Assembly (NCBI GenBank): GCA_014894395.1
Contig: JADBLO010000072.1
Coordinates: 1 to 52,673 of the forward strand
Length of the DNA stretch: 52,673 nt
Source of the DNA: Thermoplasmata archaeon
GTDB taxonomy: Archaea; Thermoplasmatota; E2; DHVEG-1
Direction of reading: 5' to 3'
Position 1 is the stretch's first letter; every line of letters begins with the position of its first letter. Under the pieces are notes generated by a model. It was not told the DNA's origin. It worked only from the letters and a program-made list of their open reading frames with translations, and did no database searches. Both the position numbers and the translations under genes were made by a program. Positions 7,114 through 15,174 of this stretch are shown in pieces.

Positions 7114-7506
7114 ATGAAAGATTACACAAACAGTACCATTGTCAAAGTCAAATGCGACTGCTGCGGAAAAGATATCGAATGCCCCGAGGAAATGCTGAAA
7201 ACATCAAAGAAACACCTGTGCTACAGCTGTTTTCAGGACCCAAAGAGTTTCAAGAATTTCAAGCATGACGAATTAAAAAACGTTCATGTGGACATGCCAT
7301 TAGAGGAGGTTACCGATGATATCGCGGATAACTTTGCGACCATGATGGTCAACGAAGCGTTTCCAAAGATCTGGTCGGAGAAAAAAGAAGATCTCAAGGA
7401 GTTATCAAAGAAAGATCTGTCGAAAGAGATGTTCGGCGTCGGTGTCTATATAGGGATACAAGCATTTATGGATTCCATGCAAGAGGAAAAGAAAAACAAG
7501 AAATAA
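7114..7506 (+). CDS. Zinc-ribbon-containing hypothetical protein
   Basis: About 130 residues from ATG 7114, chosen because AAGGGGGTG lies a few bases upstream; an open frame extends back to 7033. The N-terminal part has CDCCGKDIECP and later CYSCFQ, giving two cysteine pairs suited to bind zinc. The rest is acidic and helical (VTDDIADNFATMMVNEAF, MFGVGVYIGIQAFMDSM). Family not recognised. It stands alone between the nucleotidyltransferase operon and an ATPase remnant. Confidence 0.6.
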   Translation: MKDYTNSTIVKVKCDCCGKDIECPEEMLKTSKKHLCYSCFQDPKSFKNFKHDELKNVHVDMPLEEVTDDIADNFATMMVNEAFPKIWSEKKEDLKELSKKDLSKEMFGVGVYIGIQAFMDSMQEEKKNKK

Positions 7507-7531
7507 CAACCACCTAAAAGTCTTGGGTTTC

Positions 7532-7669
7532 TCACGTGTTTATCTCTTGTACATGTTGGAATACTGTGGTTTTTCCACTTTGCCTTGATCCTTTTATGAG
7601 GATGGTTTCTTTTCTTTTTACCCACGTTTCCAGGTTTTTATCTATTTTTCTTGGATAGCACTCCAGGAA
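7532..7669 (-). pseudogene. Remnant of an archaeal AAA-type ATPase (COG1373-like)
   Basis: On the minus strand a 45-codon open stretch bounded by stops reads PRKIDKNLETWVKRKETILI then KGSRQSGKTTVFQHV. This is the N-terminal start plus Walker A (GSRQSGKTT) of the COG1373/DUF4143 family of ATPases common in archaeal genomes. No start codon and no remaining helicase or C-terminal domain follow, so the gene is degraded. Confidence 0.65.
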
Positions 7670-7853
7670 TTATAGACGTATATATGGAGTTGATACTCGT
7701 TTCTCTCAATTACAAAAAAATTCTTTTTACACGGACCTGGCAAAGCGAACTGGGTTCTTATCTGGAGTTTGGAACGAAAGAAGAGGTACAATCAATAGAT
7801 GATTACATGATGCGATGTGAAAAAAGAAGAAATATGACAAAAATAAAGAAAGA

Positions 7854-7860
7854 TTTAAAT
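7854..7860 (+). promoter_or_regulatory. TATA box for leaderless transcription of the HTH-nucleotidyltransferase pair
   Basis: TTTAAAT is centred 29 bases before the ATG at 7886, which would put the transcript start at or next to the start codon. No ribosome-binding site is seen, consistent with a leaderless mRNA. Confidence 0.5.
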
Positions 7861-7885
7861 AGTATTCTCTAATTTTGTCATAGAT

Positions 7886-8809
7886 ATGAATGAATTGGAT
7901 CTCCTCATCTTCCAGCACACACACGAACCTATCGCGATAAAAGAACTCACCAAAAAAATACACCTGAGCGTTGCACAAAAAACAGTGTACACCAGCATCT
8001 ACCGACTCGAAAAAGAAGGTTTACTCACCGCAAAAAAACAAGGTAAAAATCTTCTCATTCAACAATCCCCGCAGCCAGTTTCCGCCTACCTCCACACCAT
8101 CCTAGAAACCCAACCACATCTCATAAAAAAACACATATTTTCAACCACGTCCCTTCATATTCTCCTCACCCTATTACACGATATTCTCACCGTAAAACGG
8201 ATAACAGAAATTAACCATCTCAGCGAACGAAATACACGACGACATCTCTCAAAACTCCACAAAGCAGCTGTCATCATAAAACAGAAAGATCACTCTACCC
8301 CACACACATACATCTGGGAAATCAACAAACTCCAGAGAGAAATTCTCCAATTTCTCGAAGCATACGAAGAATTCAGGGCATTTAAAATCAGCAAATCCAT
8401 CGATGCCAATGCAAGTCTCCTCTGGGTTCACGGCATAGATTTCTTAATAAAAACCCCACAACCAGTACATCAAAAATACTTCATAAAAACCGGCGCAGCA
8501 GCACTGAATCAGTATGGAATGAAACTCCTATCAACAGAACATATCTACCTCTACACCAAAAGAACGCTTGATCTCTGGGACCATGCCTTTCTTATGGTGC
8601 TCTCAAGAAAAAACGATGCCAATCAACTGCGATATCTTGCATACCTGTATAAAAAACATAAACCAGATCCAACAGAGTTCCTGCAGAAAGGCACATACTA
8701 CGACCCTCAATCCATGCATCTTGTCTCTGACTTCTTTTTGAAAAACAAAGAAACACCACAGCTCACCAGAAAAGACATTACAGAATTAGAACGCCTGTAT
8801 GGAGTGTAA
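7886..8809 (+). CDS. Winged-helix regulator paired with nucleotidyltransferase (AbiEi-like)
   Basis: A 307-residue protein. Residues 1-60 form a winged helix (IAIKELTKKIHLSVAQKTVY, then RLEKEGLLTAKKQGKNLLI), and a second HTH-like segment follows near 105-140 (RITEINHLSERNTRRHLSKL). The C-terminal half is helical without a recognised domain. It is separated by two bases from a DUF6036-like nucleotidyltransferase. The pair mirrors the AbiEi (wHTH antitoxin/repressor) and AbiEii (nucleotidyltransferase toxin) order of type IV toxin-antitoxin systems, so that role is inferred. It appears leaderless from a TATA box at 7854. Confidence 0.68.
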   Translation: MNELDLLIFQHTHEPIAIKELTKKIHLSVAQKTVYTSIYRLEKEGLLTAKKQGKNLLIQQSPQPVSAYLHTILETQPHLIKKHIFSTTSLHILLTLLHDILTVKRITEINHLSERNTRRHLSKLHKAAVIIKQKDHSTPHTYIWEINKLQREILQFLEAYEEFRAFKISKSIDANASLLWVHGIDFLIKTPQPVHQKYFIKTGAAALNQYGMKLLSTEHIYLYTKRTLDLWDHAFLMVLSRKNDANQLRYLAYLYKKHKPDPTEFLQKGTYYDPQSMHLVSDFFLKNKETPQLTRKDITELERLYGV

Positions 8810-8811
8810 CC

Positions 8812-9435
8812 ATGGAAAAATCACCGTACACCATGCAAAACTGGGACTACATAAAAAACGAATTCATGCACATCGATAAACGGTTAAAAAAATCAATTGA
8901 TATCTATCTCATTGGCGGATGTGCGTTAAGCTACTATGGGGTGAAAGATGCAACAAAAGACATTGATGTCCTTTTCAAAAATCAATATGATTGTGCAGCA
9001 TTCTTCAACGCGATCACCGAACTTGGCTATGAAACCGCTGAGCAATACTTCCCACCGGTGGTTCAGATGGAGGGAGCGTTTTATATCCATAAAGGTGATG
9101 AAATCTGGATTGACCTTTTTGTACATACCGTGATGAACAAATTCGAATTATCTACTACCATACGACAACGTGCTATGAAAACAGATATCTCTACGAAAAA
9201 ACTCAACGTATATTGTCTTAATCCTCACGACATCTTTCTATTCAAAAGTATCACACCACGTGTACGAGATGAAAACGACCTCATGTTGTTGTTAACAAAA
9301 ACAACCGTAGATTTTCATATCATCCATGAGGAAATCAAAAGACAATCAAAGAAGTTTAATGGTCTTAAAGAAGCGTTCAACACAAAGATGAAAAAACTCG
9401 AAGAAAAAGGATACCATGTGGAATATATGAAATAA
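8812..9435 (+). CDS. DUF6036-like nucleotidyltransferase
   Basis: A 207-residue protein with the nucleotidyltransferase core LIGGCALSYYGVKDATKDID (G35-G36, D50 and D52) and a third acidic residue D101 in EIWIDLFVH. These are the metal-binding positions of polymerase-beta fold enzymes, so it is probably active. It follows the wHTH partner with a two-base gap. Related modules act as abortive-infection toxins; the antidote is normally the HTH partner. It is the last gene before the 9.49 kb copy of the tRNA-Arg end. Confidence 0.75.
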   Translation: MEKSPYTMQNWDYIKNEFMHIDKRLKKSIDIYLIGGCALSYYGVKDATKDIDVLFKNQYDCAAFFNAITELGYETAEQYFPPVVQMEGAFYIHKGDEIWIDLFVHTVMNKFELSTTIRQRAMKTDISTKKLNVYCLNPHDIFLFKSITPRVRDENDLMLLLTKTTVDFHIIHEEIKRQSKKFNGLKEAFNTKMKKLEEKGYHVEYMK

Positions 9436-9492
9436 ATAGTGTCTGTTGGCTGATTAGGGAATGCAGTGTTTAATCCGATATCCTCTGATAAA

Positions 9493-9509
9493 GAAGCGGA
9501 CCTGACGGG
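9493..9509. repeat. Copy of the tRNA-Arg 3' end (att-like site, left)
   Basis: GAAGCGGACCTGACGGG matches GAAGCGGACCTGGCGGG at 17270-17286 in 16 of 17 bases and in the same orientation. The match covers the 3' acceptor arm and part of the T arm of tRNA-Arg(CCU). It is the end expected for an element inserted at the tRNA 3' end. Confidence 0.72.
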
Positions 9510-9541
9510 GTTAAGGTTTTCGTTCCTCTGTTGAAAATCTT

Positions 9542-9568
9542 AACAAACGACCTTCAAACCCGTTTGTT
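9542..9568 (+). terminator. Hairpin followed by a T-rich tract
   Basis: AACAAACG pairs with CGTTTGTT across an 11-base loop, and the plus strand then reads ACTTTTTCTTTTTTT (9581-9595). It could end the nucleotidyltransferase transcript or mark the edge of the island. Confidence 0.4.
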
Positions 9569-9654
9569 GATCCGTCTACATTACTTTTTCTTTTTTTGTT
9601 CGTCAAATTCCATCTTTTGAAGTAATACCTGAAAGGTTTTGAACGGAATGAAAT

Positions 9655-10713
9655 TTAATCTACGATTGAAATAATCTTTAACCAATCCTCATTTGTGAAT
9701 CCTGGTATGCTTCGTTTGATCAGAGATAAATGATTATCTTGAAATTTCATTATTTGGGAAAGAATTAACTTTTTAAAAGGAAGATGCCAATAAATCGTGT
9801 GTACTAACAGATCTCTATTGAGATGTGATGTAAACTGTTTAAATTCCTGTAACGCTTTCTGTTTTGATAGTATGCTTATTGCAGCAATTTTCCCAGAGAT
9901 GAGGGCACCGTTCATACCAAAGCCAAAAAAGGGATCTAAAAAGCCTGCTACGTCCCCAGCCAGCACAAAGGTTTTTCCAGCAAAATTTGTAAACAACCGT
10001 GCTTTTTTAGGAAAATAGGCAACAATCGAGGACCATCCATCCAGTTCAATGCCTTCAGTTTCTTTTACTAAATTCGTAAATTTATTTAAATTTTCTTGAG
10101 AGAGATTTAATGGACCTGAAAGTTGAGCTGAGAGTAGCCCATTTTTTGTTGAAATATATCCGTAGTCGGTTGTAAAATCTCCAAAGTACGCTATGGATAC
10201 ATTTTCAAGATCAGTCTGTATGTGTGTATCGAATTGTTTGAAAGTAACATAGGGTAGATGGAGAGCTCTAACAATCTTCGAATATCCTGCAGTTGCAATA
10301 ATTGAATTTTCAGGAATGCTTCTCAATTCTTCTGAGGTTAACGGATGTGAAAATTTGAAGGTAACTCCTTCTTCTAAAGCTATTTTGTAGAGAAAATAAT
10401 CCAGGGATGATTTTCTTGGCCCTCGTTCAACAACATACATATTTTTTGTAGAAAATACACATTTTTTTTGACCAATATACCCTCTAAAATCATCTAATTT
10501 TGAAAAACATGATTTTAATTCTATTCCGACATACCTTTCCATTTGTTGAATATGCATAGGCGTCATATTAGCTGACGGATGACAGTGTGAATTCCCCCCG
10601 ATTTTCTTTTCTTTTTCATATACTGTAACATCATGTCCTTTCCTCGCTAGATGTACCGCTGAAACGAGGCCGGATAATCCTGCGCCATAAATCTGGACGT
10701 CTTTTAATATCAT
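9655..10713 (-). CDS. FAD-dependent oxidoreductase (geranylgeranyl reductase-like)
   Basis: A 352-residue flavoprotein. The N-terminus has the Rossmann dinucleotide motif YGAGLSGLVSAVHLARKGHD and then VYEKEKKIGGN. Near the C-terminus FVLAGDVAGFLDPFFGFGMN is the second FAD motif characteristic of the geranylgeranyl reductase/UbiH group. Such enzymes reduce or oxidise isoprenoid chains or aromatic rings; the substrate here is unknown. It is the first minus-strand gene of the tRNA-Arg-bounded island, divergent from the saccharopine dehydrogenase-like gene. Because an isoprenoid-type membrane protein (CruF-like) closes the island, an isoprenoid substrate is a reasonable guess. Confidence 0.75.
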   Translation of the reverse strand: MILKDVQIYGAGLSGLVSAVHLARKGHDVTVYEKEKKIGGNSHCHPSANMTPMHIQQMERYVGIELKSCFSKLDDFRGYIGQKKCVFSTKNMYVVERGPRKSSLDYFLYKIALEEGVTFKFSHPLTSEELRSIPENSIIATAGYSKIVRALHLPYVTFKQFDTHIQTDLENVSIAYFGDFTTDYGYISTKNGLLSAQLSGPLNLSQENLNKFTNLVKETEGIELDGWSSIVAYFPKKARLFTNFAGKTFVLAGDVAGFLDPFFGFGMNGALISGKIAAISILSKQKALQEFKQFTSHLNRDLLVHTIYWHLPFKKLILSQIMKFQDNHLSLIKRSIPGFTNEDWLKIISIVD

Positions 10714-10762
10714 TAATAAACTAAGAGCGTTGGATATTAATATATCTTGTTAAAGTAACAAA

Positions 10763-10771
10763 TTTTAAATA
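10763..10771 (+). promoter_or_regulatory. TATA box of the saccharopine dehydrogenase-like gene
   Basis: TTTTAAATA lies about 34 bases before ATG 10801 in the 87-base divergent gap. AGGAATTTT precedes the ATG. Confidence 0.45.
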
Positions 10772-10800
10772 TCAACATTGAATCATAAAAAGGAATTTTA

Positions 10801-11880
10801 ATGGAAAAGATCATAGGAGTTCTCGGCGCATCTGGATTCGTTGGAAAAAACCTTATCAAAGAATTAATTGGAAACACAAAAAATAACATAATAGTTGCCA
10901 GCAGAAAAGAAAAGAAACTTCAGGAAATGTATAACCAATTTGACAGAATAAAAGATATTTTTGCGGTAGATGCAAGGAACAAAAAGAGCTTGAAAAAGTT
11001 TTATTCAGAAATAGATATGATTATCAATTGTTCTGGCCCCGCATCTATTATTAAAACCATTCCCGCAGAAATGGCTATTGAGGAATCCATCCCCTATGTA
11101 GAATCAAGCGTATCGCTCTTAAATGAATGTGAAAAAAGCATCCGAAAAATTGATCAAAACGCAAAAGAGCAAAACATTTTGATGGTCACGGGAGCAGGAG
11201 TTTTTCCCGGGCTTTCCAGAGTTTTACTCCAATTAGCAGCTACTACATTTGATAGCGTTGACACTATCAAAATTTCAGTACTGTTTAACGATCCTCTCTC
11301 AATAGGATCCGCTGTCGACATGCTGTTAGAATCACAAAAACGTGTTGCTGTTTTTGAGAACGGAAAGTGGATCAGCCCAAGGTTGGGTTCACTGAGGGAA
11401 ACAATTTGTTTTCATTCACCATTTAATACCCAGCATGTGTATGCATCACCTCCAGTAGATACACAACTTCACTTCCCGAAAAACATCCAAAATTTTTCTC
11501 TTAAAACAGGGACATGCAGCATTTTATCAGACGCGATACTTTTAACGCATTCTATCAACGCTGACAGTTATACGTTGACAAAAATAATGGGCAGATATCT
11601 GAAATATGCCAGTGAAATAAATCAGTATATCGCCCCCTGTGGCTGTGCAATGAGAATGGATGCCTCCGGGAAAAAGAAAGAATGTACTAAAAACATGAAC
11701 GTTAGTCTTTATCATCCTGATACATTTACCGCAACAGCATCTGTTGTCGCCCAGGGGGTTGACTTTTTATTAAAAAATAAGGTCAAGAAAACAGGTGTTT
11801 TTACTTTTGGCGAAGTTATGAATCCGATCGAGTTGTTAAACCAACTTCGTTTGAAAAAATTTTTAATTGAAGGTACTTAA
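10801..11880 (+). CDS. Saccharopine dehydrogenase-like NAD(P)-binding protein
   Basis: A 359-residue protein whose N-terminus IIGVLGASGFVGKNLIKEL is a Rossmann nucleotide-binding motif, followed by VVINC-type strand (MIINCSGPASIIKT), the pattern of the saccharopine dehydrogenase/YMR226-like family. The family also includes trans-acting enoyl reductases that act on isoprenoid or polyketide lipids, so a lysine role is not implied. A cysteine-rich stretch (APCGCAMRMDASGKKKEC) near residue 280 is unusual. It is convergent with the first radical SAM gene and overlaps it by four bases. Substrate unknown. Confidence 0.72.
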   Translation: MEKIIGVLGASGFVGKNLIKELIGNTKNNIIVASRKEKKLQEMYNQFDRIKDIFAVDARNKKSLKKFYSEIDMIINCSGPASIIKTIPAEMAIEESIPYVESSVSLLNECEKSIRKIDQNAKEQNILMVTGAGVFPGLSRVLLQLAATTFDSVDTIKISVLFNDPLSIGSAVDMLLESQKRVAVFENGKWISPRLGSLRETICFHSPFNTQHVYASPPVDTQLHFPKNIQNFSLKTGTCSILSDAILLTHSINADSYTLTKIMGRYLKYASEINQYIAPCGCAMRMDASGKKKECTKNMNVSLYHPDTFTATASVVAQGVDFLLKNKVKKTGVFTFGEVMNPIELLNQLRLKKFLIEGT

Positions 11881-13175
11881 TTTTTAACCCAGCAGCTATC
11901 GCCTTCAAGATAGTCACCTGTTTTCCAGAATGCTTGTGCTCTGCAACCACCACACACATCTCGATATCTGCATTTTCCACAGGTTCCTTTTAATAATCTT
12001 CTGTCTCGTAGTTCTTTTAGAACAGGATTATTTTTGTCAAACCAGATATCTTCGAAGGTTTCTTGTGTCAGGTTTCCAAGGATATGCGGTAAAAGATGAC
12101 AAGGATGCAAGTCTCCATTACTTGAAATATGACATACCCATCGTGCTGATAAACAACCCTTAAAAAACTCGGTTAGTCGCCCATATTTTTTATAAAAATA
12201 TGTCTCTGTTCCACATGCGGAGTTGATAGTTATCAAATAAGGATAGGGTTTCAGCGTTATCTTGCTTGAAGGTGCGATGTCTTGGAAATATTCAAAGAGA
12301 CGTTTGCGTTGTTCCGGGGTAAGAACCCCCTGTTGTAGTTCTTTACCTCGTCCAGCGGGAGCGAAATCATAAATGTACCATCCATCGACATGAAGCGACT
12401 CTAAGAGCGTGTACATGTCTCTTAATTCATTGATGTTGCTGTTCAAAAAAACCGTTGATATCTGGGTAGTAATACCAGCGTTGACACAGTTTTTTATACC
12501 ACTGATTGCTTTTTCGTACGTTCCTTTTTTATCACGGATATGGTCATGCGTTTCTGGTTTTGCGCCATCAAGGCTTATGCACACGTGATCTATGTTTAGT
12601 GTTTTTAAATGCTTCGCACAGTTTTCATCGAGCAGTGTCCCATTGGTTGAAATCGAGGTATAGAGTTCTAATTGTTTTGAATACGTCAAAATATCAAAAA
12701 TATCTGTTCTTAGTAGCGGCTCTCCTCCCCCAAAATCGATCATTCCTACCCCTGCTGCAGAGAGTTTGTCCAATACATGATACACACCAGTTGTTGTTAA
12801 TTCTTCTCGTTGTTCTGAGGAATAACAATGAAGACAACTCAGGTTACATCTGTTTGTAATATCAAATACCGCGTAAATTGGTATACCAAATTTGATTGCG
12901 ATACGTCCTTGTTTGCTTATGCTTCGGAAAAATGCGCGGATTGATGCCATCGCCTCTGCATTGGAAGATAAATCACCTAGTTCGCTGCTCTCTATTTTCA
13001 TAGACATCATTAGTATTTTGAATATGATGCTTCCAAAGATAAGGTGTTTATTGCATTCCGGGCAGATTGTTTTTTCGTTATAGTTGTGTACTATTGCTTC
13101 GATACGAGTAGTGCCACAAATGGAGCATTGTTTGGAGTACCACATAGCTATTGGTTTAACAAGTGGATTACGCAT
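11877..13175 (-). CDS. Radical SAM/SPASM enzyme with N-terminal zinc ribbon
   Basis: A 432-residue protein. Residues 17-41 hold two CxxC pairs (CSIC and CPEC), a zinc-ribbon-like module. The radical SAM core has CNLSCLHC (C110, C114, C117) and FGGGEPLL. The C-terminal SPASM domain is full: GCLSARWVCHISSNGDLHPC, then CGKCRYRDVCGGC and a last cysteine near DSC, enough for two auxiliary [4Fe-4S] clusters. SPASM enzymes modify ribosomal peptides, build heme or PQQ, or mature enzymes. No precursor peptide is visible beside it. It lies 12 bases after the membrane protein gene, with GAGGT before its start, so the two form an operon. Confidence 0.88.
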   Translation of the reverse strand: MRNPLVKPIAMWYSKQCSICGTTRIEAIVHNYNEKTICPECNKHLIFGSIIFKILMMSMKIESSELGDLSSNAEAMASIRAFFRSISKQGRIAIKFGIPIYAVFDITNRCNLSCLHCYSSEQREELTTTGVYHVLDKLSAAGVGMIDFGGGEPLLRTDIFDILTYSKQLELYTSISTNGTLLDENCAKHLKTLNIDHVCISLDGAKPETHDHIRDKKGTYEKAISGIKNCVNAGITTQISTVFLNSNINELRDMYTLLESLHVDGWYIYDFAPAGRGKELQQGVLTPEQRKRLFEYFQDIAPSSKITLKPYPYLITINSACGTETYFYKKYGRLTEFFKGCLSARWVCHISSNGDLHPCHLLPHILGNLTQETFEDIWFDKNNPVLKELRDRRLLKGTCGKCRYRDVCGGCRAQAFWKTGDYLEGDSCWVKN

Positions 13176-13187
13176 TGTTAACCTCTT

Positions 13188-13877
13188 TTATTTAACCCCG
13201 GTTAAGAACTCAGATGGGACGAACTTTTTGCGTACCGCATCATATCGGCTTGCTGTATCTACAAGGTCATAAAAAATGTCAAAGCAAAGAAATCCTATAA
13301 AATGAATAGGCTGAGCGAAACCGATTATAACACCGAAAAAGGCAAACGTTTTCAAGAAGAATCTGTGTTTAAATATGAAGGTGATACTTTTTTTGTTGCT
13401 TTTCCATCGTTCATGCCCAAATTCATCCAGGAAAGACCCTGCTGCAGCTACGGGTATGATGTAAAACGTTGTTACTTCTATATTTATTATATGCAAAACA
13501 AAGGCGATAGAAACCAGTGTGATAAATAAAATGACGCTTATTACGTACGCTGGATGATCTAATTTGCCTGCTATCAGTATTCCAATAACCGTACCAAGGA
13601 CCATACCAATTACTGGTTCTTCTGTTAATGCTAGATATGCCATGGAAGTCGGTATAAAGATTGCAAGCGGTACAATCCATAGTCTATACGATTTGACTTT
13701 TATCTCGTCTATCAGTTGATCCATGGTTTTTACTGCTACTCCTAAGAGTACACAGATTCCCACGATTGTAAATCCATGAAAAACAATGTTTTTCGGATAA
13801 GAAAAACCAAGACTGATACAACCTATACCCATAATTAAAGATATTATTATAATAAATACCGATATTTTATATTTCAC
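13188..13877 (-). CDS. Polytopic membrane protein of unknown function
   Basis: A 229-residue protein with about six or seven hydrophobic segments (ISVFIIIISLIMGIGCISLG near the start, then several more). Acidic residues sit at segment ends: VKTMDQLIDE, GKLDHPAY, SFLDEFGHE and CFDIFYDLVD. Those motifs could form a metal-diphosphate site such as in prenyl-type membrane enzymes, but the family is not recognised and this is only a suggestion. It is the leading gene of the minus-strand operon with the radical SAM gene. Confidence 0.6.
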   Translation of the reverse strand: MKYKISVFIIIISLIMGIGCISLGFSYPKNIVFHGFTIVGICVLLGVAVKTMDQLIDEIKVKSYRLWIVPLAIFIPTSMAYLALTEEPVIGMVLGTVIGILIAGKLDHPAYVISVILFITLVSIAFVLHIINIEVTTFYIIPVAAAGSFLDEFGHERWKSNKKSITFIFKHRFFLKTFAFFGVIIGFAQPIHFIGFLCFDIFYDLVDTASRYDAVRKKFVPSEFLTGVK

Positions 13878-13963
13878 ATTTATAAATAGATAAGATTATT
13901 ATATAAACGTTTCTTTATGGTTATACAATAGATACCAAAACCTACGATATCGACGGTATAAAC

Positions 13964-15172
13964 ATGGAACCATTTATTCTAATAAATTTATTAAAAATGC
14001 TGCGAAATAAACAGATTAAAAAAATACCAAAAAAAACGTTATTCGACCTCACCACTATTTTCAAATACGAAAAATTCATCAAATTTGAAAATAAAATACT
14101 CATTTCCATACATGCCCCCCCATATCCAAGTAAGGCATTCGATAGATTTCTTGAAGCCGGAATCAAAGCAAAAGAAGAAATTAATATCCCAGTAATTGTA
14201 AACTTCGCAGTAACACATCAATGCAGATACCACTGTTGGCATTGCAGTGCCTCTCCAAAAAAAGGAAAAGATTTACCACTTAAAACGATAGTTGATACAA
14301 TACAAAAATTTCAAGAAATAGGAACATGCACGTTTTCAATCACCGGAGGAGAACCACTTCTTCGAGAAGATCTCGTAGAAATTATTGCTCGTATAGATGA
14401 TCGTTCCTCAGTGTTTATGTTCACCTCAGGCGATGGATTAACCGAAGAAAAAGCTAAGGAGTTGAAAGATGCAGGTCTTCTTGGAGTAATGATGAGTTTA
14501 GATCATTATAAACCTGAAATTCATGACAACCTTAGAGGGTATAAAGGAGCATATGACATATTAATAAAAGGATTAAAAAATGCTCAAAATGCTAACCTCT
14601 ATGTTGGTTTGTCATGTGTCATTACCAAAGATATTTTAAAAAACAACGAAGTTTGGAAGATGCTCGAGATCGCAAAGAACCTTTCCGTTCAAGAGATAAT
14701 GATGTTTGAGCCAACCCCTGTAGGTGAACTCTTCAATACTGATAACTGTGTATTATCTATCGATGAAAGAAAGCAACTAATTGAATTCCACAAGCAAATA
14801 AACAAAAATAGAAAATACAAAAAATATCCAAAAGTTTCAGTGTTTCCATATTTTGAAAGCAAAGAAGTCATAGGATGTACTGCAGGATATAACCTCGTTT
14901 ATATTGATGCTGATGGAAACATACAACCATGTGATTTTACACCATTAATTTTTGGAAACATCCAAGAAGAACCTATTGAAAATCTTTGGCAAAAAATGAA
15001 TTGTATGTTTAGCAAACCACGAGATTTTTGTTTCATGCTGGAAAACCACAAACTTGTGAGGCAAATAGGAAATGGAGAGTATCCTTTATCATATGAAAAA
15101 TCACTTGAGGTATGTAAAAAATGTCCCCCAAGTGAAATTCCTATGTTTTATAAAAAATTTGGAATTAAATAA
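13964..15172 (+). CDS. Radical SAM protein with SPASM-like C-terminus (paralog 1)
   Basis: A 402-residue radical SAM enzyme. The cluster motif is CRYHCWHC (C87, C91, C94) after NFAVTHQ, followed by SITGGEPLLREDLVEIIARI. The C-terminal part has IGCTAGYNLVYIDADGNIQP with the next cysteine in PCDFTPLIFGN, and CKKCPP close to the end, matching a SPASM/twitch auxiliary cluster. About the first 75 residues form a shared N-terminal domain with paralog 2. The start of a three-gene operon, two bases from paralog 2. The CxxxCWHC variant (W before H) and paired copies are distinctive. Substrate unknown. Confidence 0.85.
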   Translation: MEPFILINLLKMLRNKQIKKIPKKTLFDLTTIFKYEKFIKFENKILISIHAPPYPSKAFDRFLEAGIKAKEEINIPVIVNFAVTHQCRYHCWHCSASPKKGKDLPLKTIVDTIQKFQEIGTCTFSITGGEPLLREDLVEIIARIDDRSSVFMFTSGDGLTEEKAKELKDAGLLGVMMSLDHYKPEIHDNLRGYKGAYDILIKGLKNAQNANLYVGLSCVITKDILKNNEVWKMLEIAKNLSVQEIMMFEPTPVGELFNTDNCVLSIDERKQLIEFHKQINKNRKYKKYPKVSVFPYFESKEVIGCTAGYNLVYIDADGNIQPCDFTPLIFGNIQEEPIENLWQKMNCMFSKPRDFCFMLENHKLVRQIGNGEYPLSYEKSLEVCKKCPPSEIPMFYKKFGIK

Positions 15173-15174
15173 CA

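Noticed and set aside
7732-7741. Ten-base match CGGACCTGGC to the tRNA-Arg end, same orientation
   Set aside because: Too short to separate from chance in 52 kb; kept only as a possible extra trace of the insertion site.
7651-7872. 73-codon plus-strand frame
   Set aside because: Overlaps the ATPase remnant, no ribosome site, no recognisable pattern.
10801-11880. Lysine biosynthesis gene
   Set aside because: The saccharopine-dehydrogenase-like fold is shared by many enzymes and no other lysine gene is near; neighbours suggest lipid or cofactor chemistry.
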